Shown one piece after another: positions 25,200 to 33,106 of a DNA stretch of 64,000 nt (position 1 is its first letter; each line of letters begins with the position of its first letter). Source of the DNA: Bog-756 sp963776225. Its GTDB lineage: Bacteria > Actinomycetota > Acidimicrobiia > Acidimicrobiales > RAAP-2. The position numbers and the translations under genes are program-made. The stretch spans positions 744,001 to 808,000 of the forward strand of contig CAVZLL010000003.1 in the NCBI GenBank assembly GCA_963776225.1. Direction: 5' to 3'. The notes under the pieces were generated by a model, which had not been told where the DNA came from, made no database searches, and saw nothing but the letters and a program-made list of their open reading frames with translations.

Positions 25200-26563
25200 C
25201 GCTCGACGAGGTGCTTTCCGGCCGGGTCGCCATCTGGGGCCTCGGGCAGGAGGGCCTCTCGCTGGCCGGCCTCGCTCTCGAACGGGGATCGGAGCCGCTG
25301 CTGGTCGACGATCGGCCGGAAGACGCCGCGCCGAGGGCGGCGGCCGTGCTCGGCGGGAACCGCCCCGTGCGCGCACCCGCTGCGCTCGACTGGGCAGGGG
25401 TCGACGTCCTGGTCCGCTCGCCGGGGGTGAGCCGCTACCGTCCCGAGCTGGCCGTCGCCGAGGCCGCCGGCACGCGGGTGACCACGGCCATGGCCATGTG
25501 GCTCGAGGACTTCGGCGACGCCAGGATCGTCGCGGTCACCGGCACCAAGGGGAAGAGCACCACGGCCACCCTGGCTGCGGCCGTCCTGGCCGAGGACGGA
25601 TGGAAGGCGGAGCTGATCGGCAACATCGGTGTCCCGGTGGTCGAGACCTACCGACACCCTCGGGCCGACCTCTACGTGGTCGAGGTCTCGTCGTACCAGT
25701 CGGTGGACGTGACCCGGTCGCCCGGCGTGGTCGTCCTGACCGGCCTGGCGCCCGACCACCTCGACTGGCACGGCGGGATCGAGGCCTACTACCGCGACAA
25801 GCTCCGGCTGTTCGAGGCCGGCCCGCCGGGCACGCTCGCGGTGAGCGCGGCCAGTCCGGAAGCGGTTCGCCGCACCGCGTCCCACCCCTCCCGCACCCTG
25901 TACGGTCCGGAGGGTCGGGTCCGGGTCTCGTCCGCCGGGATGATCGAGATCGACGGCGTCACCGTCGCCGACGGCCGGCTGTTCCGGGTCCCCGGCCGGC
26001 ACAACCTCTGGAACCTCTGCGGAGCGCTGAGCGGCGTGCTGCTCGCGACCGGTCGGTCGCCGTCGTCATCCGCCATCGGCGCCGCGCTCGACGGGTTCGA
26101 GGGCCTCCCCTCCCGATGCCGGACCATCGGAGAGCGGTCGGGCCGGACCTACGTGGACGACGCCCTCGCCTCCAACCCCTCCGCATCGGCGGCCTCGGTC
26201 GAGACCTTCGGCGGGCGCCCGCTGACGGTCATCGTCGGCGGGGCCGACCGTGGGGTGGACCCCGAACCGCTGTTGGCCGCGCTCGGCAGCCATCGACCGG
26301 CGGTATCGGTGGTGGTGGTCCCCCCGGACCCCGAACGGCTGGCCGGACTGGTCTCGAACCGTCTCGGGCCGGGCGGGGTGGTCCGGGTCGCGGGCGATCT
26401 GTCGGAAGCGGTTGCCCTGGCGGGTCGGGAGACACCGGCGGGGGGAGTGGTGCTCTTCTCGCCGGGAGCCCCGACCCCGGAGGGCGGGGGAGGCTACCGC
26501 GCCCGAAGCCAGGAGTTCGCCGATGCGGCGGGCCTGGTGCACGGCCCGGCGGCTCCTGCCTGA
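25196..26563 (+). CDS. murD2: UDP-MurNAc-L-Ala:L-Glu ligase MurD2
   Basis: A 455-residue Mur ligase. GTG at 25196 overlaps the murL stop. The central ATPase loop is VTGTKGKSTT (115-123). It is followed by SSYQSVDVTRSPGVVVLTGLAPDHLDWHG, the Mur ligase middle-domain signature, and VPGRHNLWNLCGAL before the C-terminal domain. Classical MurD adds D-Glu; the MurD2 subgroup adds L-Glu and is found beside murL. The call of MurD2 rather than MurD rests on this neighbour. Both proteins act in the cytoplasm at the second amino acid of the peptidoglycan stem. Confidence 0.88.
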   Translation: MTLDEVLSGRVAIWGLGQEGLSLAGLALERGSEPLLVDDRPEDAAPRAAAVLGGNRPVRAPAALDWAGVDVLVRSPGVSRYRPELAVAEAAGTRVTTAMAMWLEDFGDARIVAVTGTKGKSTTATLAAAVLAEDGWKAELIGNIGVPVVETYRHPRADLYVVEVSSYQSVDVTRSPGVVVLTGLAPDHLDWHGGIEAYYRDKLRLFEAGPPGTLAVSAASPEAVRRTASHPSRTLYGPEGRVRVSSAGMIEIDGVTVADGRLFRVPGRHNLWNLCGALSGVLLATGRSPSSSAIGAALDGFEGLPSRCRTIGERSGRTYVDDALASNPSASAASVETFGGRPLTVIVGGADRGVDPEPLLAALGSHRPAVSVVVVPPDPERLAGLVSNRLGPGGVVRVAGDLSEAVALAGRETPAGGVVLFSPGAPTPEGGGGYRARSQEFADAAGLVHGPAAPA

Positions 26564-26594
26564 CGACCGCCGACGCGGGGCGATGCCGCTCCGA

Positions 26595-27077
26595 TCAGGC
26601 CAAGGACCGGCGCGCGCTGTGCTTCACGAACGTGAGGATCTCGATGTGCTTCGCGGTGTCCATCTCCATGAGCCGGACCAGGAGCGGCCAGAGCGACACT
26701 CCCTCCAACTCCTTGAGGTGTGCGGCGAGGCGTCGGAGCTCCCGAGCGTCGGCGTACTCCCTGTCGAGGAGCGTCTCGGTCAGCTCGATCACTTCCGCCC
26801 TGTCCGGTCCCCAGTGGTCGAGTCGGGGTACCTCCGGCTGATCCGGCCGGAGCTCGGCGTCGGAGCGCAACGCCGAGGCCAGCTCACCGAACATCCGGTG
26901 GTGCCGCATCTCGTCCTCGACGATGAGCGCGGTGAGGTACTCGAACGCGGCGGACCCGGAACGCTCGCCCGCCTGCCGGTACTCGACGAGGAGGTCCCGT
27001 TCGCTCTCCTCGTGAGCAGTGAGGTGCTCGTAGAGCTCTTCTTCCCACGGACTCGCGCCGATCAGCCTGGTCACCAT
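26595..27077 (-). CDS. Ferritin-like/hemerythrin-like helical protein
   Basis: A 160-residue all-helical protein. ATG at 27077 is chosen for its ACGGAGG ribosome site 6 bases away. Candidate di-iron ligands occur in paired helices: HEESERDLLVEYRQ, then LIVEDEMRHHRMFG (Glu plus two His), then a C-terminal MEMDTAKHIEILTFVKH. This pattern fits the ferritin-like superfamily, but the spacing is not that of bacterioferritin or rubrerythrin. Iron handling or oxidative protection is plausible. It runs convergently against murD2, 31 bases away. Confidence 0.65.
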   Translation of the reverse strand: MVTRLIGASPWEEELYEHLTAHEESERDLLVEYRQAGERSGSAAFEYLTALIVEDEMRHHRMFGELASALRSDAELRPDQPEVPRLDHWGPDRAEVIELTETLLDREYADARELRRLAAHLKELEGVSLWPLLVRLMEMDTAKHIEILTFVKHSARRSLA

Positions 27078-27232
27078 GCATCGCCTCCGTTTCCGACCCG
27101 TAGCCGATCGTCGCGCCGCTGCGGTCGTTGAGTACAGGGCCATTGGTCACACGTGCCGTGGTCACAGATGGCGGCCGGTAGAGTCTCCACAGGGCCGGAG
27201 GAGCAGAGAACCTCGCCCGGAGGAGCGCTGGG

Positions 27233-27442
27233 ATGCGAGTTCGGATCGACGTCGACCTGTGCACCGGCCACGGCCGGTGCTACACCCTCGCCCCCTCGGT
27301 CTTCGGCTGTGACGACAGCGGGTTCGGCGAGGTACTCGAAGAGGGCGACCTCGATCCCGCGCTCGTCCGCGAAGCCCGTCTGGCTGCGGCCAACTGCCCC
27401 GAGGATGCAGTCATCCTCGACGAGGGGTCGCAGCGCGTCTGA
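27233..27442 (+). CDS. Small [3Fe-4S]-type ferredoxin
   Basis: A 69-residue ferredoxin. The cluster motif is CTGHGRC near the N-terminus (His in the position of the second Cys) with the last ligand in ANCPEDAVIL. This CxxHxxC...CP pattern defines the single-cluster ferredoxins that pass electrons to cytochromes P450 in actinobacteria. It has no adjacent P450; the only P450 of the window lies 18.5 kb away. It is divergent from the ferritin-like gene. Confidence 0.88.
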   Translation: MRVRIDVDLCTGHGRCYTLAPSVFGCDDSGFGEVLEEGDLDPALVREARLAAANCPEDAVILDEGSQRV

Positions 27443-27448
27443 CCGTCA

Positions 27449-27489
27449 CCGCTGGGTATCCCGCCTCGTCGGAAGCGAGTCCCCAGCGG
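27449..27489. terminator. Hairpin between convergent ferredoxin and MBL-hydrolase genes
   Basis: CCGCTGGG (27449-27456) pairs perfectly with CCCAGCGG (27482-27489). A smaller CTCG/CGAG stem lies inside the 25-base loop. It sits directly after the ferredoxin stop and before the end of the convergent hydrolase gene. No T-run follows, as is common in GC-rich actinobacteria, so termination is inferred from position. Confidence 0.5.
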
Positions 27490-27535
27490 GGTCTAGAGGT
27501 CGTCCCCGCTGCCTGAGGTTACCTACCGAGCGGCG

Positions 27536-28378
27536 TCATGGCTGTTCTACGCCGCGAGAAGGAGCACCACGACGTTCGGCCCGGGTCGCTGTGGGAATCC
27601 GAGCCAGGGCGACTGCGACTCCCATCGATCCATGCCAAACGGGTCCGTGGCCGGGAACCAGCGTGTTTGCATCGATGTCCGAGAGAACGCCCAGCGAACC
27701 GAGGTTCTCCTGGGCGTCGTGCGCGAAGTATGCAGGCAGGACTTGCGGGCCGGTTCGGGCGCTCAGAGGGTGACCGGTGATCAGCGCGTCACCGGTGACA
27801 AGCACGCCCTGTTCCGGCACTTCGTAGGCGGTGTGACCGGAAGTGTGACCCGGACAGTGGATCGGGCGCGGCCGGCCGGGAACGTCGAGCGCGCCGGCCG
27901 TGGGGAACGGGACCGCCTCACAGACCCGCGGGCGGGTGCGCGCGCCTGCCCGAGCCACCATGAGGGCCCAGTGTGCGACTCGGGGTCGCCAGCACCGACG
28001 AACGATGTCCCAGGTGCTCGCCTGTTCACGCACTTCGCCATGAACTATCGGGAGCTCCAGAGGATGTGCGTAGACGACCGCGCCCACCCGTTCCAGGAGT
28101 TCTGGAAGGGCTCCCAGGTGATCCACGTGGGAATGTGTCAGTAGGACTGCGCGTATGTCTTCGACGTTGTGTCCGAGTTGCTCAACCGCCGCAATCAGTG
28201 CTGGGAGGTCGTTCGGGTAGCCGGCGTCGACGAGTGTCAGGTCGCGGCCCTCTCGGATCAGAATTCGGTTCACGGCGGTGTCGTGGATCAGGAACACGTC
28301 GGCGGCAACTTGCTGTACCCGTGGCGCGCCCTGGATGGTCTTCTGGTCAAGAGGGCGATCGGGTGCCAACTCGTCCAT
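27536..28378 (-). CDS. Metallo-beta-lactamase-fold hydrolase
   Basis: A 280-residue protein with the zinc motif THSHVDHLG (His82, His84, Asp86, His87), the second His in CPGHTSGH and the bridging Asp in LVTGDALITGH. The terminal LVPGHGPV supplies the last His. This is the glyoxalase-II/lactonase-like MBL group; the exact substrate (thioester, lactone or other) is unknown. Its codon use seems a little less GC-biased than its neighbours. Its promoter should lie in the 342-base gap to its right. Confidence 0.85.
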   Translation of the reverse strand: MDELAPDRPLDQKTIQGAPRVQQVAADVFLIHDTAVNRILIREGRDLTLVDAGYPNDLPALIAAVEQLGHNVEDIRAVLLTHSHVDHLGALPELLERVGAVVYAHPLELPIVHGEVREQASTWDIVRRCWRPRVAHWALMVARAGARTRPRVCEAVPFPTAGALDVPGRPRPIHCPGHTSGHTAYEVPEQGVLVTGDALITGHPLSARTGPQVLPAYFAHDAQENLGSLGVLSDIDANTLVPGHGPVWHGSMGVAVALARIPTATRAERRGAPSRGVEQP

Positions 28379-28720
28379 GGGTGACGTATCGACCGATCCC
28401 AGACTTGCTGAAGATGAAGTTATCCATGCTGTTCGATCCAGCGACCTCGACTGGTCACACGCTCGAGCCGCCCTTGAGACGAGCAGCCGAAGACCTGGCG
28501 CTCGTCATGTGCGGCCCGAATGGTCCCGGGCGATCGGCTGAGCGGGACTCCTGTTCGACGGGAGTCCAACCAATGGGCCTGACCTCTCGAGCGGTTCGGG
28601 GCGCGCCCAGCCCGGATGCGCTGTTCATGGACAGGCCTCGTTCACGTGTGGAGGCTGGCCCGGGTGACCGCACCGCGGGCAGATCGGAGGAGACGACCTC
28701 TCGCCTCCGGTCGATCCGCG
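28379..28720. other. 342-base gap with a hairpin
   Basis: No gene was recognised here. A perfect 7-bp stem, GGACTCC (28545-28551) with GGAGTCC (28561-28567), could terminate the leftward acyl-CoA dehydrogenase transcript ending at 28721. The segment near 28380-28440 is less GC-rich and probably holds the promoter of the leftward MBL-hydrolase gene. A short plus-strand open frame from the ATG near 28412 has no family resemblance. Confidence 0.45.
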
Positions 28721-29908
28721 CTACCCGGCCTGCGGTTCCCGGGGCAGACCCAGGCCGAGCTCGCCGACGATGTTGAGGTTGATCTCCGTGGTGCCCCCGG
28801 CGATGGTGGACTGGCGGGAGGCGAGCAGGCCGTAGGCCCAGGTGCCGCACGTCCCCTGCGGACCGAGGACGTCGAGGGCCAGCTCGGCGAGCCGCTGCTC
28901 GGTGCGCCCCCAGGCCAGCTTGGTCAGACTGCCGTCGGGCCCCGGGGGCTGACCGTTGCGGGCCCGGGCGAGCGACCGGTTGGTCATCCAGCGCATGCAT
29001 GCGATGTCGGCGTAGACGCCGGCGACCCGGTCGCGGATCCTCGGGTCGGCGAGGGCCGGTGCCGCTGCTGGTTCGGCGAGGAGCTCGTCGAGCTTGCGGG
29101 AGAGGCCGAGGTGGAGCCGGGCCACGCCGGCGCGCTCGAAGCTGAGCGTGGTCATGGCCACCTTCCATCCCTCGTGGATCGGGCCGAGCAGTGAGGCCGC
29201 CGGCACCCGGGCGTCGGTGAAGAAGAGCTCGGCGAACTGTCGGTCCCCGGTGATGGTCCGGAGGGGTCTGGCCTCCATGCCGGGCGTGCGCAGGTCGACC
29301 AGGAGGCAGCTGATCCCCTTGTGCTTGGCAACCGTGGGGTCGGTCCGGACGTAGAGCTGGCACCAGTCGGCGCGGTGGCCGAGGCTGTTCCAGGTCTTCT
29401 GGCCGTTGATGACGAACTCGTCACCGTCGAGCACGGCACTGGTCCGGAGAGAGGCCAGGTCGGAGCCTGCATCGGGCTCCGACATGCCCTGGGACCAGAT
29501 CTCGTCGCCACGCAGCATCGGTTGGAGGAACCGGTCCCGCTGCTCGGTCGTGCCGTAGGTCATGATGGCGGGCGCGATGTTGGAGATCCCGATCCAGTTG
29601 ATCGGCCCCGGCGCGGACGCCGCGCTCATCTCCTCCATGTAGACGAGCTGCTCGTCGATGCCGGCTCCGCGCCCACCGTGCTCCACCGGCCAGGCCGGCG
29701 CGGCCCACCGGGCGTCGGCGAGACGACGGTTCCACGCTTTGAGGGGCCCGAGGTCCGAGGGTTCGGGCGACCGGTGGGCCGCTTCGGCGAGCTCCGGGGT
29801 GAGCGCCTCTCCCAGGAAGGAACGAAGCTCGGCGCGGAACGCCGCCAACGCTCCCGCGTCCGCCGCGGCGTCCTCCGGACCGGGTGATCGGGATGAGGGC
29901 GCAGTCAT
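28721..29908 (-). CDS. Acyl-CoA dehydrogenase (FadE-like)
   Basis: A 395-residue flavoenzyme that introduces an alpha,beta double bond into an acyl-CoA. ATG at 29908 is used because the open frame upstream is Arg-rich noise. The signature GMSEPDAGSDLASLRT and the FAD-binding INGQKTWNS strand are clear. The C-terminal loop reads GGTTEI rather than EGT, so the catalytic Glu must come from elsewhere, as in long-chain or isovaleryl-type members. It resembles the FadE proteins of actinobacterial steroid and lipid clusters. It is divergent from tesB, with 188 bases between starts. Confidence 0.9.
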   Translation of the reverse strand: MTAPSSRSPGPEDAAADAGALAAFRAELRSFLGEALTPELAEAAHRSPEPSDLGPLKAWNRRLADARWAAPAWPVEHGGRGAGIDEQLVYMEEMSAASAPGPINWIGISNIAPAIMTYGTTEQRDRFLQPMLRGDEIWSQGMSEPDAGSDLASLRTSAVLDGDEFVINGQKTWNSLGHRADWCQLYVRTDPTVAKHKGISCLLVDLRTPGMEARPLRTITGDRQFAELFFTDARVPAASLLGPIHEGWKVAMTTLSFERAGVARLHLGLSRKLDELLAEPAAAPALADPRIRDRVAGVYADIACMRWMTNRSLARARNGQPPGPDGSLTKLAWGRTEQRLAELALDVLGPQGTCGTWAYGLLASRQSTIAGGTTEINLNIVGELGLGLPREPQAG

Positions 29909-30096
29909 GGGGGCGTGGCTCCTGAGGTGGGGGTGGGTCCGGCACCTCTGAAGCGCAGATCGGCGGGGCCCGTTCGGGGCCAGAGTAGCCAGACTGCCGC
30001 GGAGAGCACCAGGTGGCCAGCTCCGACCGTTCCCCTGCACCGACGGTACGCTCTGCGCCGGCGTCCGATCGACGATCCTCCTGGAGGCACCCAGTC

Positions 30097-30951
30097 ATGA
30101 CCGCACTCGACGAGCTCCTCGCAGTGTTCGCCCTCGAGCCGACCGGTGAAGGGACCTGGTCCGGGTCGAGCGTGCCGTTCGGCGGGGGCTCGGTCGTCTT
30201 CGGCGGCCAGCTGCTCGCCCAGACCATCCTCGCCGGGGCGACCGCCGATCCGACCAAGGAGGTCAAGTCGGTCCACACCGTGTTCGCTCGGGGGGCCTCG
30301 GTCGACGCCCCGCTCGAGTTCGACCTCGACGTCATGCAGAGCGGTCGTTCGTTCGCGAGCTCGACGGTGACCGTTCGCCAGAGCGGACGGGTCTGCACCC
30401 GCTCCCTGGTCCTTCTGCACGCGCCCGACCCCGACCTCATCCGCCATCAGCCGCCGGTGCCCGAGGTCGGGCTCCCGGAGGACGCGACCCCCTCGGCCCA
30501 CGGTGTCGGCTTCTGGGAGATCCGGACGGTGGGCGGCGTCGACATCTCCGACCCGGATGCGGTCGGCCCCGCCGAGCTGCGGGTCTGGACCCGCTTCCCG
30601 GGCGCCCCGGAGGATCCGACCACCAACCAGGCCCTCCTGGCCTATGCCACCGACGGCTTCCTCATCGGCACCGCCATGCGGCCCCACGCCGGGGTCGGCC
30701 AGGCCCAGGCGCACCGGACGATCTCGACCAGCGTCATCACCCACACCCTGACGTTCCACGAGCCGGTCCGGGCCGGTCGCTGGATGCTGCTCGACCACGA
30801 GAGCCCGGAGGCCGGCCGCGGGAGGAGCTACGGACGGGCCCACGTCTTCTCCGAGGAAGGCCGGCTGGTCGCGTCCTACGTCCAGGAGAACATGATCCGG
30901 GCCTTCGCCGAAGGGAAGGCGCCCGCTCCGGGGACGACGTCGTCCCACTGA
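30097..30951 (+). CDS. Acyl-CoA thioesterase II (TesB-like)
   Basis: A 284-residue double hot-dog thioesterase that hydrolyses acyl-CoAs to free acid and CoA. ATG at 30097 follows CTGGAGG. Hot-dog 1 carries FGGQLLAQTILAG and SVHTVFARGA; hot-dog 2 carries YATDGFLIGTA (catalytic Asp), HTLTFHEP and the late ASYVQENMIR (catalytic Gln). Length matches TesB. It may release CoA when the degradation pathway of the neighbouring acyl-CoA dehydrogenases is congested. Confidence 0.92.
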   Translation: MTALDELLAVFALEPTGEGTWSGSSVPFGGGSVVFGGQLLAQTILAGATADPTKEVKSVHTVFARGASVDAPLEFDLDVMQSGRSFASSTVTVRQSGRVCTRSLVLLHAPDPDLIRHQPPVPEVGLPEDATPSAHGVGFWEIRTVGGVDISDPDAVGPAELRVWTRFPGAPEDPTTNQALLAYATDGFLIGTAMRPHAGVGQAQAHRTISTSVITHTLTFHEPVRAGRWMLLDHESPEAGRGRSYGRAHVFSEEGRLVASYVQENMIRAFAEGKAPAPGTTSSH

Positions 30952-30970
30952 GTGCGTCCGACCGGGGTGG

Positions 30971-31648
30971 TCACCCCGACAGGACGGGACCTCGCGTGCC
31001 GTCGGTGGTTCCGGACAGGCACCACGCCACGATGTGGTCGGCCGTGACCGGGTCCTGGCTCAGATGGATGCCCAGGACCCGCATGTCGAGAAGGGAGAAG
31101 AGGGTGTGGACGACCATCGCGGCCATGACCTGGATGCTCATGTCCGAGCGGAACACCCCCGCCTCGACACCCCCCTCCAGGACCTCGACGGTGATGTCCG
31201 CATAGGGCTGGAGGATGGAGGCGAACTCGTCGGTGCGGGTCTCGGCCAGGTGCCACTGGAACAGGGCCATCCCGCGGGAGGCCGGGTCATCGGTCTCCTC
31301 GCTGCCGTAGAGGGACCGCAGCAGCGAACGCAACTTGGCGACCGGGTCGGTCTCGCGCTCGACGCCGGCCCGAGCTGCCGCGACGTGCAGGCGGACCGAT
31401 TCCTCGACGAGTGCCAGGAGGAGGTCGTCCTTGGTCGCGAAGTGCTGGTAGAAGGAGCGAAGGGAGAGTCCCGACCGGTCGACCACCTCCTGCACGGTGA
31501 AGTCGGCCTTCCCGGTCGTGCGCAGCAGATCGGCGGAAGCGGCGATGAAGGCGGTTCCCCGGGAGATCGCCCGCTGGCGGGCGGTCTTCAGCGATCGCTC
31601 GACCGTCCGCCCCTGCCACTGGGTGGCCCCGGATGTCTCGTCTGTCAT
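30971..31648 (-). CDS. TetR-family transcriptional regulator
   Basis: A 225-residue regulator. ATG at 31648 begins the DNA-binding part after a short polar arm. The helix-turn-helix lies at about residues 45-68 (TVQEVVDRSGLSLRSFYQHFATKDDLL). The C-terminal ligand domain is rich in Met and Leu. It resembles the second TetR protein at 42398-43126 closely in the HTH. A palindrome at its promoter (31739-31750) suggests autoregulation, and the adjacent acyl-CoA dehydrogenase and thioesterase are likely targets. Confidence 0.9.
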   Translation of the reverse strand: MTDETSGATQWQGRTVERSLKTARQRAISRGTAFIAASADLLRTTGKADFTVQEVVDRSGLSLRSFYQHFATKDDLLLALVEESVRLHVAAARAGVERETDPVAKLRSLLRSLYGSEETDDPASRGMALFQWHLAETRTDEFASILQPYADITVEVLEGGVEAGVFRSDMSIQVMAAMVVHTLFSLLDMRVLGIHLSQDPVTADHIVAWCLSGTTDGTRGPVLSG

Positions 31649-31732
31649 CAGCGCGCCTCGCGGGAATTGGTCGGGTCGCCGTGACACGGCCGCCGGATGC
31701 TGCACCCGGCCGGAGAGCCGGCAGGCGGACAG

Positions 31733-31750
31733 AGTATAGGAGGCGCCTCC
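31733..31750 (-). promoter_or_regulatory. Putative TetR operator over the tetR promoter
   Basis: On the minus strand a -10-like TATACT (31733-31738) is immediately preceded by the perfect 12-bp palindrome GGAGGCGCCTCC (31739-31750). The palindrome would lie between -10 and -35 of the regulator's promoter, the usual place for a TetR repressor to bind. No good -35 was seen. Confidence 0.45.
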
Positions 31751-31767
31751 AGCGTCCCGGGGGCCGT

Positions 31768-32919
31768 TCACCCGAGCCGGAGTGAGCGGCCGATGATCTC
31801 CTTCATGATCTCGGTGGTCCCGCCGTAGAGGGTGGTCACCCGTGCGTCGACGAACGCCTTGGAGATGGGGTACTCCGACATGTACCCGTATCCCCCGAAC
31901 AGTTGGAGGCACCGGGTGACCGTCCTCCCCTGGAGCTCGGTGCACCACCACTTGGCCATCGCGGCGTCCTCGGCGGTCAGCTCGCCGTCGTTGAGCGCCA
32001 CCGCGCAGCGGTCGATGAAGACCTGCCCGAGCTCGATCTCGGTTGCCAGCTCGGCCAGTGTGAACCGGGTGTTCTGGAACGATCCGATCGGCACGCCGAA
32101 GGCGTTGCGCTCGCGTACGTACTCGGTCGTCCAGTCGAGTGCGGCCCGCGCCCCGGCCAGCCCGCCGGCCGCGAGGGAGAGCCGCTCCTGCGGCAGGTTG
32201 CTGACCAGCTGGGCGAACCCGGTCCCTTCCGTGCCGAGAAGGTTGTCCACCGGGATCCGGCAGTCGGAGAAGAAGAGCTCGGCGGTGTCCTGTGCGTGCA
32301 GGCCGAGCTTGTCGAGGTTGCGCCCCCGCGAGAACCCGGGTGCCCCCTCCTCGACCACCACCAGGCTGATGCCCCGGTGGGTCTGCGACGGGTCGGTCTT
32401 GACCGCGGTCACCACCAGGCCGGCATTGATCCCGTTGGTGATGAACGTCTTGGTGCCGTTGAGCACGTAGTGGTCGCCGTCCCGAACCGCCGTGGTGGCG
32501 ATGGAGGCGAGGTCCGACCCGGCCGACGGCTCGGTCATGGCGATCGCCAGGATCTGCTCACCGCGGGCGATCCCGGGTAGCCACCGCTTGGACTGCTCGG
32601 GGGTGCCGTAGGCGAGGAGGTAGGGAAGCGCGATGTCGTTGTGGAGGGCGAACCCGAGGGCCGCGCCGTTCATCCCGACCCGGTGGAGCTCTTCGGTGAT
32701 GACCAGGTTGAACCGGAAGTCGTCGCTGCCACCGCCCCCGAACTCGGTGGGGATCGCCATCCCCAGGAACCCGTGGGCACCGGCCCCGATGAAGGCCGTC
32801 CGGTCGACGATCCCGGCCCGGTCCCACTCGTCGGAGCGGGGGACCATCTCCGCCTCGACGAAACGGCGGAAACTGGCTCTGAATTCGTCGTGTTCGTCAA
32901 GGAGCAGGCTCCGTCGCAT
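31768..32919 (-). CDS. Acyl-CoA dehydrogenase
   Basis: A 383-residue flavoenzyme. ATG at 32919 follows a GAGGAGA ribosome site. Signature motifs are AMTEPSAGSDLAS and LNGTKTFITNG for FAD and substrate binding, and QLFGGYGYMSEYPISKAFVDAR near the C-terminus. The final loop LYGGTTEIMKEIIGR lacks the short-chain-type Glu. The sequence is of the general long-chain/aromatic-acyl type. It lies upstream of tetR on the same strand and is divergent from the HMGS-like gene. Confidence 0.92.
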   Translation of the reverse strand: MRRSLLLDEHDEFRASFRRFVEAEMVPRSDEWDRAGIVDRTAFIGAGAHGFLGMAIPTEFGGGGSDDFRFNLVITEELHRVGMNGAALGFALHNDIALPYLLAYGTPEQSKRWLPGIARGEQILAIAMTEPSAGSDLASIATTAVRDGDHYVLNGTKTFITNGINAGLVVTAVKTDPSQTHRGISLVVVEEGAPGFSRGRNLDKLGLHAQDTAELFFSDCRIPVDNLLGTEGTGFAQLVSNLPQERLSLAAGGLAGARAALDWTTEYVRERNAFGVPIGSFQNTRFTLAELATEIELGQVFIDRCAVALNDGELTAEDAAMAKWWCTELQGRTVTRCLQLFGGYGYMSEYPISKAFVDARVTTLYGGTTEIMKEIIGRSLRLG

Positions 32920-33106
32920 GAGGTCTCCTCGCCTCGGCGGGGACACCCCACCACTGTGCCCCCGCGGTTCCGGTCCACCGATCCGGACCTCTCCGCAGTC
33001 TAGATCCCGAGCGGTCGGCAACTATGCTCGTGAACGGGACCGACCACGGGTCCCGGTGTTCGTCCGGATCATCGGATGATCACCGAGCCGACAAGGACGG
33101 AACAAC

